A stretch of 64,000 nucleotides of DNA from Dactylosporangium roseum. Lineage in GTDB: Bacteria > Actinomycetota > Actinomycetes > Mycobacteriales > Micromonosporaceae. Of the stretch, positions 41,968 to 49,808 are shown in pieces. The translations under genes were made by a program, and so were the position numbers. Every line of letters begins with the position of its first letter. Within the stretch, counting starts at the first letter, position 1. The notes beneath the pieces were generated by a model, which was not told where the DNA came from, did not search any database, and worked only from the letters and a program-made list of their open reading frames with translations. The DNA lies in assembly GCF_025264685.1 (NCBI RefSeq), contig NZ_CP073721.1:4765001-4829000 (forward strand), given 5' to 3'.

Positions 41968-44179
41968 TGCGCAGGCGGTGGGTGAGCGCCGTGTGGCGGC
42001 GGCCGGAGCCGGTGGCCCGCACCGCGATGGCGAGGGCCTTGCGGTTGCCGACCAGCACGACGAGGCGCTTGGCGCGGGTCACCGCCGTGTAGAGCAGGTT
42101 GCGCTGGAGCAGCGTGTAGGCACTCATCGTGAGCGGGACCACGACGGCCGGATACTCGCTGCCCTGCGAGCGGTGCACGGTGATCGCGTAGGCGTGCTGC
42201 AGCTCGTCGAGCTCGTCGAAGTCGTAGTCGAGCAGTTCGTCCTCGTCGGTGCGGACCGTCAGCTTCCGGTCGACGACGGACAGGTCGGTGACGACGCCGA
42301 CGGTGCCGTTGAACACACCCGCCGTGCCCTTCTCGTAGTTGTTGCGGATCTGGATGACCTTGTCGCCGGGGCGGAACACCCGGGCGCCGTGCCGCCGTTC
42401 GGGCGCGCCCTCCCGGTGCGGCGCGAGCGCCTCCTGGAGCACGGTGTTGAGCCCGCCGGCGCCGGCCGGGCCGCGATGCATCGGGGTCAGCACCTGGATG
42501 TCCGCGGGCCGGACGCCGAAGCGGCGGGGGATGCGCCGGGCCACCAGGTCCACCACGACCTCCGCGGCCGGCTCGGGCTCGTCGGCGCCGAACCAGAAGA
42601 AGTCCGGGTGCTCGCCGAACACGGGCGCCTGACCGGCGTTGATCCGGTGGGCGTTGACCACCACGCCGGACTCCCCGGCCTGCCGGAAGATCCTGGTCAG
42701 CCGGACCCGCGGGATCGTCTCGGCCGCCAGCAGGTCCCGCAGCACCTCACCCGCGCCGACCGACGGTAGCTGGTCGACGTCGCCGACCAGCAGCAGGTGA
42801 GCACCCGGCGGCACAGCCTTGACCAGCTTGTTCGCCAACAGCAGGTCGAGCATCGACGACTCGTCGACGACCACCAGGTCAGCGTCGAGCGGGTTGTCGC
42901 GGTCGTACGACGCGTCGCCGCCGGGCCGCAACTGCAGCAGCCGGTGGACGGTGGTCGCGGGATGCCCGGTCAGCTCAGTGAGGCGTTTCGCGGCCCGGCC
43001 GGTAGGCGCCGCCAGCAGGATCTTCGCGCGTTTCGCCGCGGCCAGGGTGACGATCGACCGGACGGTGAACGACTTGCCGCAGCCGGGACCGCCGGTGAGC
43101 ACGGCCACCTTCGAGGTGAGCGCCGTCCGTACCGCCTCCTCCTGCTCCGCCGCCAGGTCGGCGCCGGTGCGGCCGCGTAGCCACGCCAGGGCCTTGACCC
43201 AGTCCACGCCGTCGAAGGCCGACAGCCGGTCCGCGGGGGCGCCCAGCAGCCGTACCAGGCCGCCGGCCAGCGACGTCTCGGCGCGGTGGAACGGCACCAG
43301 GTAGACCGCGGGGATGGTGCTGTCGGGGTTGCCGGGGTTCGGCACCGCCTCCCGGACGACGCCCTCGGCGGCGGCCAGCGCGTCCAGCCCGGGACGGACG
43401 AGCTCGACCGGCACGCCGAGGATCTCGGCCGCGTCGGCGACCAGGTTCGGCTCCGGCAGGAAGCAGTGGCCGCCGTCGGCCGCCTCCGACAGCGTGTACT
43501 GGATGCCGGCCTGGACGCGCTGCGGGCTGTCGTGCGGGATGCCGACCGCCTGCGCGATCGCGTCGGCCGTGCGGAAGCCGATGCCCCAGACGTCGCCGGC
43601 CAGCCGGTAGGGCTCGTTGCGCACGACCGAGATCGACGCGTCGCCGTACTGCTTGTAGATGCGCACCGCCAGCGACGTGGACACGCCGACACCCTGGAGG
43701 AAGACCATGACCTCCTTGATGGCGCGTTGCTCCTGCCAGGCCGCGCCAATCATGGCGGTGCGTTTCGGGCCCAGGCCCGGCACCTCGACGAGGCGCTCCG
43801 GCTCCTCCTCCACGACCCGCAGCGTGTCGGCGCCGAAGTGCCCGGTGATGCGGGCCGCCATCCGGGGGCCGATGCCCTTGATGAGGCCGGATCCGAGGTA
43901 CCGCTCGATGCCCTGGACGGTCGCGGGCAGGACCGTGGTGAAGGAGTGGACCTCGAACTGCCGGCCGTACCGCGGATGGTTGCCCCAGCGCCCGACCAGC
44001 CGCAGACTCTCCCCGGGCTGGACACCGAGCAGCGAACCGACGACGGTGAGCAGGTCGGAACCCGAGCGTTCGATCGCGACCCGCGCGATCGTGTATCCGG
44101 TCTCCTCGTTGACGTAGGTGATCCGCTCCAGCACCGCGTCGAGGGTCGCGCCGGAGCGCTCCGGCGGTGTCGTGTCCAC
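41912..44179 (-). CDS. recD2: RecD2-type ATP-dependent DNA helicase
   Basis: 755 residues, an SF1B 5'-3' helicase acting in DNA repair without RecBC. The N-terminal OB-like region (TYVNEETGYTIARV) is followed by helix-hairpin-helix repeats (GSGLIKGIGPRMAARI, VPGLGPKRTAMI). Walker A GGPGCGKSFT is at 363-372, then GRAAKRL, motif II VVDESSMLD, GDVDQLPSVGAG, FRQA and the C-terminal HAYAITVHRSQGSEYPAVVV motif. The GTG start at 44179 is supported by the family N-terminus. Full length. Confidence 0.93.
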   Translation of the reverse strand: MDTTPPERSGATLDAVLERITYVNEETGYTIARVAIERSGSDLLTVVGSLLGVQPGESLRLVGRWGNHPRYGRQFEVHSFTTVLPATVQGIERYLGSGLIKGIGPRMAARITGHFGADTLRVVEEEPERLVEVPGLGPKRTAMIGAAWQEQRAIKEVMVFLQGVGVSTSLAVRIYKQYGDASISVVRNEPYRLAGDVWGIGFRTADAIAQAVGIPHDSPQRVQAGIQYTLSEAADGGHCFLPEPNLVADAAEILGVPVELVRPGLDALAAAEGVVREAVPNPGNPDSTIPAVYLVPFHRAETSLAGGLVRLLGAPADRLSAFDGVDWVKALAWLRGRTGADLAAEQEEAVRTALTSKVAVLTGGPGCGKSFTVRSIVTLAAAKRAKILLAAPTGRAAKRLTELTGHPATTVHRLLQLRPGGDASYDRDNPLDADLVVVDESSMLDLLLANKLVKAVPPGAHLLLVGDVDQLPSVGAGEVLRDLLAAETIPRVRLTRIFRQAGESGVVVNAHRINAGQAPVFGEHPDFFWFGADEPEPAAEVVVDLVARRIPRRFGVRPADIQVLTPMHRGPAGAGGLNTVLQEALAPHREGAPERRHGARVFRPGDKVIQIRNNYEKGTAGVFNGTVGVVTDLSVVDRKLTVRTDEDELLDYDFDELDELQHAYAITVHRSQGSEYPAVVVPLTMSAYTLLQRNLLYTAVTRAKRLVVLVGNRKALAIAVRATGSGRRHTALTHRLRTTPWSAGGSSRRSAAGGT

Positions 44180-44251
44180 CGTCGAATGGTGGCATGCGCC
44201 GGCGACCTCCGGGGAGGCGGTGGCGGCGCCGGTGACCGCGGGCGGCGGGTC

Positions 44252-45208
44252 TCACCGTCGTGGGGCCGCCGCCACGGTGCCGCGTCGGGCTCCGAGTGCC
44301 CGGCGTTGTGCCGGGTTCAGGCGGTCGGGCCTGGTGGTGACGGCGTATGCGCCGGCCCTGGTGGAGGTCAGTGCGAGCGGGTCGGCGATGGCCGGCCGGC
44401 GTTCGACGGCGCCCAGGGCGTCGTCGACCCGTTTCCGGGGCCAGTCCAGCGCTGCGGCCAGCTCGTCGGCGGTGAGCCGCCCGGTGGTGTAGACGAGGGC
44501 GGCGAGCACCGTGAGCGCATCCTGCACGACCAGGTCGGCGCGGCCGCTGTGGCTCATCTGCTCGCTCAGCCACGCGAAGAACTGGCCCATCTTTCCCAGC
44601 CGGGCTCCGGCAGGCGTGTCGGGACCGAGGATTTCGGCTCCTCGCCGCGCCTCGGCCGCGACCTGAGCATGCGCGCCGGTGTCGGCTCGCCAGGCCCGCA
44701 GCCACACGTCGTCGACGATGACGTACCGCTCACGACGGCTGCCGGCGTCGGGTGTGCGCACGACGAGTTCCATCGCTTCGAGGTAGCCGACGGCCTTGGA
44801 CACCGACGCCGGGCTGACCTGGAGCAGGCCTACCAACTCGGCGGCCGTCAGGCTCCCGGAGTCGCGGGTGAGCAGGCAGACGAACACGCGGGCACCCATC
44901 CGGGGCAGGCCGGTTGCGGACAGGAGGGTCGCGAACTGTTCGGCGAAGGCGTGCGCCGACCGCGTCGATCGCCGGTCGCTTGCCGGTCGCGGCGCCCGGG
45001 CCGGTTTGCGCCGGGGTGCGCGTCGCGCCGCGGCCCGCTGCGCGTGGTCGGCCCGGTAATCGCCGGGTTCCCCGTTGCGCGCGACCTCGCGGCTGATCGT
45101 GGAGGTCGGCCGGCCCAGCCGCCTGGCGATCTCGGCGTATCCCAGCCCGTCGTCCAGCCACGCCGCGATCCGTCGGCGGTCCTCGTGAGTCAGCCTGGCG
45201 CCGGGCAT
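44252..45208 (-). CDS. Two-domain HTH transcriptional regulator (HTH_38-like plus GbsR/MarR-like)
   Basis: 318 residues from ATG 45208, 6 nt behind GGAGG. Residues 1-45 form a resolvase/IS30-type HTH (LTHEDRRRIAAWLDDGLGYA, EIARRLGRPTSTISREVARN). Residues about 95-200 form a GbsR/MarR winged helix (LPRMGARVFVCLLTRDSGSL, LLQVSPASVSKAVGYLEAME). A third HTH-like part lies near 250-300 (TGRLTADELAAALDWPRKRV). TTGCAACGA repeats in the divergent intergenic region are likely operators for this protein or autoregulation. Ligand unknown. Confidence 0.85.
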   Translation of the reverse strand: MPGARLTHEDRRRIAAWLDDGLGYAEIARRLGRPTSTISREVARNGEPGDYRADHAQRAAARRAPRRKPARAPRPASDRRSTRSAHAFAEQFATLLSATGLPRMGARVFVCLLTRDSGSLTAAELVGLLQVSPASVSKAVGYLEAMELVVRTPDAGSRRERYVIVDDVWLRAWRADTGAHAQVAAEARRGAEILGPDTPAGARLGKMGQFFAWLSEQMSHSGRADLVVQDALTVLAALVYTTGRLTADELAAALDWPRKRVDDALGAVERRPAIADPLALTSTRAGAYAVTTRPDRLNPAQRRALGARRGTVAAAPRR

Positions 45209-45266
45209 CGGCCACCTCCGGGTCGTCGGCGATTCTTCGCCCCAGTTTGCGTTCGTCGGCATTCTA

Positions 45267-45312
45267 TTGCAACGAGATGCGATTGCATTCACCGGCATAT
45301 CTGTTGCAACGA
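45267..45312. promoter_or_regulatory. TTGCAACGA direct repeats
   Basis: Identical TTGCAACGA at 45267-45275 and 45304-45312, 37 bp apart, and a third TGCAACG at 45372-45378 inside the promoter spacer. They lie between the HTH gene and the divergent operon, so they are candidate operators for both. Confidence 0.65.
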
Positions 45313-45355
45313 CAGATTTTTTCCGGTTTCACAAGGGTTTCCACGACGATTGGTG

Positions 45356-45384
45356 TTGACGAAGTACGAAATGCAACGTAGCTT
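45356..45384 (+). promoter_or_regulatory. Promoter of the small-protein/hydrolase operon
   Basis: -35 TTGACG (45356-45361), 17-nt spacer, -10 TAGCTT (45379-45384). The spacer contains the third TGCAACG. The leader then carries a GTAGG...CCTAC inverted repeat and a GGGGAGGA ribosome site before ATG 45423. Confidence 0.7.
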
Positions 45385-45422
45385 TCCTGGGTAGGAGAAG
45401 TTACCTACGGGGAGGACGGGAA

Positions 45423-45680
45423 ATGCACGTCATGGTCGTTTCCACCGTCACGGACGAGCATCGCTTCTGGGACGGGCTGAAGAAGGCGCACGGCAGGCTC
45501 CCCAAGGGAGCCAGATGGACGCTGGCGGTGGCGAGCACCGACGGCACGAAGGCCGTGAACATCATCGCCCACGACTCGGTCGACGCGGTCCGCGGGTTCT
45601 TCGAGGAGCACGCGGGCGCCTTCGCCACGACGGAGTACTTCACGGCGGACGCCGCCAACGCCGTCGGCCTGCCGAAGTAG
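45423..45680 (+). CDS. Small conserved-type protein upstream of the hydrolase
   Basis: 85 residues with a strong ribosome-binding site. The alternating pattern (MHVMVVSTVTDEHRFWDGLK, WTLAVASTDGTKAVNIIAHD, SVDAVRGFFEEHAGAFATTE) suggests a small ferredoxin-like or dimeric alpha-beta barrel fold. Function unknown. It precedes the beta-lactamase-fold gene by 8 nt and is surely co-transcribed with it, so both probably serve one pathway controlled by the divergent HTH protein. Confidence 0.8.
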   Translation: MHVMVVSTVTDEHRFWDGLKKAHGRLPKGARWTLAVASTDGTKAVNIIAHDSVDAVRGFFEEHAGAFATTEYFTADAANAVGLPK

Positions 45681-45688
45681 CCACGCTG

Positions 45689-47065
45689 ATGGCGATCGAC
45701 ATGACACGGTTGCGGGCCCGGGTCGGCGAGCTCCTCGACGAATACGGGATTCCGAGCGCGGTGCTGGGTGTCCTTCGCGACGGGGAGGTCGCCGGCTTCG
45801 CCGTCGGCGTCGCGGACGTGTCGACGGGGCAGCCCGCCACGACCGACACCATCTACCAGTGCGGCTCCATGACCAAGACCTGGACCGCCCTGGCCTTCAT
45901 GCAGCTCGTGGACGAACGGAAGGTCGACCTGGACGAGCCCGTGCGAACCTACCTGCCCGGATTCCGGGTAGCCGATCCCGAGGTCAGTGCCACGGTCACA
46001 CCGCGCCATCTGCTGTACCACACCAGCGGCATCGAGGAGGACTTCGGCGACCCGGGCGAGGACGACGACGTGTACGAGCGCATGGTGGCCGGCATCGCCG
46101 GCGCCGCCCAGGTCCACCCGCTGGGCTACACCCACGGCTACAGCGCGGCCCTGGGCTACGCGATCCTCGCCCGCATCATGGAAGTGCTCGACGGCAAGCG
46201 GTGGGACACCATCATGAGCGACCGGCTCCTCCGCCCTCTCGGCTTGACCGGCACAACCACCTGGCGTGCCCAGGTGGACCGGCGCCGGGCCGCGACCGGG
46301 CACCTGATCCGGTCCCGCGAGGAAGGCCCCGTCGTCACGCCGGTGGACCACCTGCCGCGCTGCTTCGGCCCCGGCGGCAACGTCAACTCGACGATCCGGG
46401 ACGTGCTCACGACGGCGCACGTCTTCCTCAACGCGGGCAAGGCACCGGACGGGACCAGCATCCTCTCGGCCGCGGGCATCCGGGAGATGATGCGATCGCG
46501 GGTGCCGCTCCCGGACCCGTACATGTTCGGGCCGGCGTGGGCCCTCGGACTCATCGTGTGCGACTGGCACGGCGAGACGGTCTACGCGAGCGACGGCAGC
46601 ACCATCGGCCAGAACGCGCGGCTGCGCATCATGCCCGACTCGAACATCGCCATCGCGCTGCTGACCAACGGCGGACCACGAGAAACCTTCTACAAGACGG
46701 TGTTCAACGAACTCCTGACCGACCTGCACGCGACGACGATCCCGGACCTGCCGCAACCAGACCGGGCCGCCGACCTGGACCTGTCCAGATATGAGGGCGT
46801 CTACGGGCGGCCCGGCACCCGCTACGAGGTGGCGGCCGAAGGCGGGAAACTGCACCTGACCCTGACGCTGGATCCGATGCAGGCACAGTTCCTCGGCAAA
46901 CCGGACCGCGTCAGGTACGAACTGCTCCCGGTCAGCCGCACGCACTTCCTGATGCCCTCCGACGATCCGTTCGAGGACACCCAGACCGTCGCCATCTACG
47001 ATTTCACGCAGGGCGGCGCGCAGTACCTGCACACCAACTGCCGGGTGAACCCCAGGCTCGGCTAG
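45689..47065 (+). CDS. Serine beta-lactamase-family hydrolase
   Basis: 458 residues from ATG 45689. Class C beta-lactamase/penicillin-binding fold: nucleophile motif SMTK at 60-63, Tyr motif GYSAALGY near 150 (YSA rather than YSN), LLYHTSGIEEDF, GPGGNVNST, and a DGSTIGQ sequence in place of KTG/HTG. A C-terminal lipocalin-like domain (YEGVYGRPGTRYEV) follows. No signal peptide is visible, so it is probably a cytosolic esterase or peptidase rather than an antibiotic resistance enzyme. Confidence 0.88.
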   Translation: MAIDMTRLRARVGELLDEYGIPSAVLGVLRDGEVAGFAVGVADVSTGQPATTDTIYQCGSMTKTWTALAFMQLVDERKVDLDEPVRTYLPGFRVADPEVSATVTPRHLLYHTSGIEEDFGDPGEDDDVYERMVAGIAGAAQVHPLGYTHGYSAALGYAILARIMEVLDGKRWDTIMSDRLLRPLGLTGTTTWRAQVDRRRAATGHLIRSREEGPVVTPVDHLPRCFGPGGNVNSTIRDVLTTAHVFLNAGKAPDGTSILSAAGIREMMRSRVPLPDPYMFGPAWALGLIVCDWHGETVYASDGSTIGQNARLRIMPDSNIAIALLTNGGPRETFYKTVFNELLTDLHATTIPDLPQPDRAADLDLSRYEGVYGRPGTRYEVAAEGGKLHLTLTLDPMQAQFLGKPDRVRYELLPVSRTHFLMPSDDPFEDTQTVAIYDFTQGGAQYLHTNCRVNPRLG

Positions 47066-47107
47066 CGCCGTTGTTGTTCGCGGCGCCCAGCCGACACCCG
47101 GGAAACT

Positions 47108-47323
47108 GTGCGTAGGAACGGTGGGCCGTTCGGCAGAAAGGTGGGCGGGACTTGCGGCACGCTCCTCGGCCCGGTCCTGGCCGGCCTGGCATCGCCTCCG
47201 ACACTGGCGTTCAGCGTCGTGTTCGCGGTCCTGGCCCTCACCAGGCGCGACACCCGGAACGCCGTCGACCGGACGCTCGTCGCCCCCGGCGCCATCCCCG
47301 CGGGTCACCGCGCCGGGCTCGAC
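47108..47323 (+). other. Possible remnant of a membrane protein gene
   Basis: One frame reads a hydrophobic stretch GPVLAGLASPPTLAFSVVFA followed by VLALTRRDTRNA, like a late helix of an MFS transporter, but the frame continues into the antisense of the next gene without a family-like end. There is no full gene here. Composition is compatible with decayed coding sequence; evidence is weak. Confidence 0.25.
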
Positions 47324-47898
47324 CTAGGCGTGTGTCAGCTCCACGTACGACTTCGGCAGCTCGGACAGGAGGTCGAGGAACTCCTTCTCGGTGACGGCGT
47401 CATGGACCGTGGCGAGGACCGCGGCGCCGTACCTCCGGGCCTCACCCGGGGTGACGTCCGCCCGCTCGGCGACCAGGTCCAGGAACTCCGCCAGGCTCAT
47501 CCTCCTGCCCTGCCCGCCGGAGCGCGCCCGGCCCCGCTCCAGCGCCGGACGCAGGTCGCCCGGCAGCTCCTTGACCAGGTCGTCGACCTCGCCACCCGCG
47601 ATCCGCTCGGCCAGCGTCTCCAGCACCGCCTCGCTGACGGCGAGCGCCCGCCCCTCCCCCAGCCCGGCCGGGCGATCCGGCGGACGAACTCGTCCGCGTC
47701 GAAGGGCTGACGCGGCCGCCGCAGGGAAAGATCCCTGGCGAGTTCCTCCGGTAGCTGCCCGCGCAGTGTCTTGATCAGCCCACCCGTCAGCCGCTCGGAG
47801 AAGGTCTCGAACACGGCCCGTACGGCCTTGCGCGCCGTCGCCCCGTCGGGCACGCCGATCTCGCGCCGCACCATCGCGATGAACCGGTCTTCGTTCAT
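47324..47898 (-). pseudogene. DUF2267 protein gene with a frameshift
   Basis: From ATG 47898 the first repeat reads MNEDRFIAMVRREIGVPDGA...FDADEFVRRIARPG. Family-like sequence then continues only in another frame: LGEGRALAVSEAVLETLAER, FLDLVAERADVTPGEARRYG and a stop at 47324. The switch falls in the G-rich run on the minus strand near 47650-47675. A one-base indel there would restore a normal two-repeat DUF2267 protein of about 190 residues. It is either a real inactivation or a sequencing error in a homopolymer. Confidence 0.8.
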
Positions 47899-48014
47899 GC
47901 TGCTCAACCCTCGGCGTCGGTGGGGTCAGCACTACCCGTCCCGCCTGTCGTCATGCACACCACCCCGGCCTCATCCCGCCGGTAGGAAGCCGCGGTCGTA
48001 CGGTGTGAAGAGTC

Positions 48015-48497
48015 ATGAGCACCGCACCGGTCATCATCGGGTTCGACGGTTCCCCGGCCGCGGAACGTGCGCTGCGGCAGTCCGCGACGCTGCTGGCCGG
48101 CCACCGCGCGCTGGTCGTGACGGTGTGGGAGGCCGGCCGGTTGTTCGAGATCACGACCATGCCGATCGCCGGGCTCGACATGCCACCCACGGTCCTCGAC
48201 ATCCGCAGCGCGATCGAGGCCGACCTACAGTTGTACGAGAATGCGAAGCGGACGGCCCGACGCGGCGCGACGCTGGCGCGGCAGGCAGGCTTCGAGGACG
48301 CCATCGGGCTGGCGGTGGCCGACGACCTGACGGTGGCGGACACCCTGATCCGCCTGGCGCAGGAGCACCACAGCCCCGGCATCGTGGTGGGCGCCCACGG
48401 CCACCGCAAGCTCAGCGAACTCCTGCTGGGCAGCACGTCGAACGCCCTGATCCACCGGGCCGGCCGCCCGGTGGTGGTAGTCCGCGCGGCAAGCTGA
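48015..48497 (+). CDS. Universal stress protein (UspA family)
   Basis: 160 residues from ATG 48015: single Usp domain with PVIIGFDGSPAAERALRQSA at the start and the ATP-binding loop GAHGHRKLSELLLGSTSNAL followed by RPVVVVRA. The G-x2-G-x9-G-[ST] pattern is kept, so it probably binds ATP. Induced in other actinobacteria by hypoxia or stress. It lies divergent to the frameshifted DUF2267 gene. Confidence 0.92.
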   Translation: MSTAPVIIGFDGSPAAERALRQSATLLAGHRALVVTVWEAGRLFEITTMPIAGLDMPPTVLDIRSAIEADLQLYENAKRTARRGATLARQAGFEDAIGLAVADDLTVADTLIRLAQEHHSPGIVVGAHGHRKLSELLLGSTSNALIHRAGRPVVVVRAAS

Positions 48498-48511
48498 CAC
48501 TCCGCTGGCAC

Positions 48512-48582
48512 CTCCTGTTGCGAGGCACCTCCTACCGCTGGCACGTCCCGCCGCTGGCACGTCCCGCCGCTGGCACGTCCTA
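48512..48582. repeat. 16-bp tandem repeats after the stress protein gene
   Basis: Three 16-bp units (CCGCTGGCACGTCCCG, twice exact, third ending TA) at 48535-48582, with a degenerate unit at about 48512. Just beyond, an 18-bp duplication (48583-48618) lies within the next gene and gives its LAARKQLAARK end. Confidence 0.85.
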
Positions 48583-48831
48583 CTTCCGGGCTGCGAGTTG
48601 CTTCCGGGCTGCGAGCCAGGCGCGGATGCCGAGGACCGCAACGGCTGTCCCGATGGCCAGCGAGGCAGCGATCAGCAACGCGTGAACCCAGAGGAAAGAC
48701 GTGGGCGTGGACCCCCCATTCGCCCACGATCGATCGTCGTTCCAGATCGCGACGGCGAACCTGGGCCAGATGACCCAGCTCCACACGCCGACCAGAACCA
48801 GGAACACCGCCCACCGCCGTGACACGACCAC
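48580..48831 (-). CDS. SCO4848-like small membrane protein
   Basis: 83 residues from GTG 48831, about 12 nt behind GGGAGG. Two hydrophobic helices (WAVFLVLVGVWSWVIWPRFA and VHALLIAASLAIGTAVAVLG) separated by a short polar loop match the actinobacterial SCO4848 family, whose function is unknown. The C-terminal LAARKQLAARK comes from an 18-bp duplication. Confidence 0.75.
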   Translation of the reverse strand: MVVSRRWAVFLVLVGVWSWVIWPRFAVAIWNDDRSWANGGSTPTSFLWVHALLIAASLAIGTAVAVLGIRAWLAARKQLAARK

Positions 48832-49003
48832 GGAGCAAGTATGCCTCCCGGCTCTGGAGTCCTCAGCTCTGGCCAGGCTGGTGCCCGCCGGGCGACACGA
48901 ATGCGGGAAGCCACAGGTCGAGGCCACGCCGAGCACTTCGACACGGTCGGCCCGTGCGGAGCCCGGCTTCGGCGGCACTGACCGCTCGGGGGTTGAACCT
49001 TCG

Positions 49004-49059
49004 CCATGATGATGGAGCATTTTTGTACCCAGGGCAGCAAAAAGTCTCCACCATCATGG
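49004..49059. repeat. Long imperfect hairpin
   Basis: CCATGATGATGGAG (49004-49017) pairs with CTCCACCATCATGG (49046-49059) at 13 of 14 positions, and internal TTTTTG...CAAAAA extends the stem. It sits in an AT-rich patch with no gene. Confidence 0.75.
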
Positions 49060-49354
49060 CAATACCCTTGCAACAACGGCCATTCCAGGCATTTTGGCGC
49101 ATCGGTAAACGTAAATGCACCTACCGTTGCGACCAAGCAGGGCACGCCGCGGTAACGCCAACCAAAGGATCACGCCGGCCGGGTTCGGTTTGTCCATTAT
49201 GTACTCACCACGGGGTGAGGACACCAGGATCCGGCCAACCAGAGCACGGGTCCGGCCGTCCGGAGCAGACCAAGGGAAACCTTGTGGTAGCTGGGACACA
49301 AGGCCGCATAGACAAGCCGCGCGACCGCCCGTCAATCCCCATGTTGCGCGACGA

Positions 49355-49390
49355 AACGGTAACGCACAGTAGTGCGGGCGGGCGTCTCCC
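49355..49390. repeat. Dispersed repeat shared with 2723-2758
   Basis: Thirty of 36 positions agree between the two sites, including ACGCACAGT and GCGGGCG. Preceding sequences also match (CACARGGCCGC...GACAAGCC) with a gap. Both sites are intergenic and in the same orientation. Confidence 0.6.
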
Positions 49391-49425
49391 GCTGAACCCG
49401 GAGCGGCGCACTCCCGGCCGGGAGA

Positions 49426-49487
49426 CTTCATGATCATGGAAAGGATCCGGCTGCCCGGATAGCCAGATCTTTCCCATGATCATAAGG
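49426..49487. repeat. Imperfect palindrome, copy 2 of the 30.8-kb repeat
   Basis: Left arm CTTCATGATCATGGAAAGG and right arm CCCATGATCATAAGG form an imperfect inverted repeat (ATGATCATGG common to both arms) around CGGCTGCCCGGATAGCC. Its right two thirds match 30814-30868. Confidence 0.75.
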
Positions 49488-49670
49488 TCCAGCGGCATGG
49501 CGGCGGATCGCACCGGCTTGCGGCCGAACGCGCGCCGGCCGGCACGCCTCGGCGGCGACACACCCGAACGCCATGCCGAATTGTCGGTCTTGGCCAGGTT
49601 GACATAGGGCTGTTGGGCTGAACTTCGCGACCTTGCGTCGGGCAGCCCGACGTTTCCATGGTCTTGCAGG

Positions 49671-49770
49671 GCGGAGCAGCGAGGACCAGCGCGGAGCGGT
49701 GAGGACCACGGCAGAGCGGTGAGGACCACGGCGGAGCGGTGAGGACCACGGCGGAGGGGTGAAACCGGGC
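49671..49770. repeat. 20-bp tandem repeat array
   Basis: Four consecutive units of GCGGAGCGGTGAGGACCACG (with small variants) from 49671 to 49750 and a partial fifth. It ends 38 bp before the ligA stop. Unit length and lack of spacers exclude CRISPR. Confidence 0.9.
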
Positions 49771-49808
49771 AGTCGCGACCTCGACCGGGGAGGGAGGGGC
49801 GGGCGGGC

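Larger units (their letters stand above)
48832..49808. other. Gene-free, repeat-rich region of about 1 kb
   Basis: No convincing gene in either strand: open frames here lack family resemblance, ribosome sites and the GC-third bias of neighbours. The part around 48990-49110 is clearly AT-richer than its surroundings. It holds a 56-bp hairpin, sequences shared with 2.7 kb and 30.8 kb, a long imperfect palindrome and a 20-bp tandem array. The mix suggests decayed mobile DNA. Confidence 0.65.

Noticed and set aside
48819..49433. 204-codon open frame in the repeat region
   Set aside because: No ribosome site or family resemblance, mixed composition, and it crosses hairpins and repeats.
49671..49770. 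Tandem array considered as a CRISPR
   Set aside because: 20-bp units are directly adjacent with no spacers, and no cas genes are nearby.
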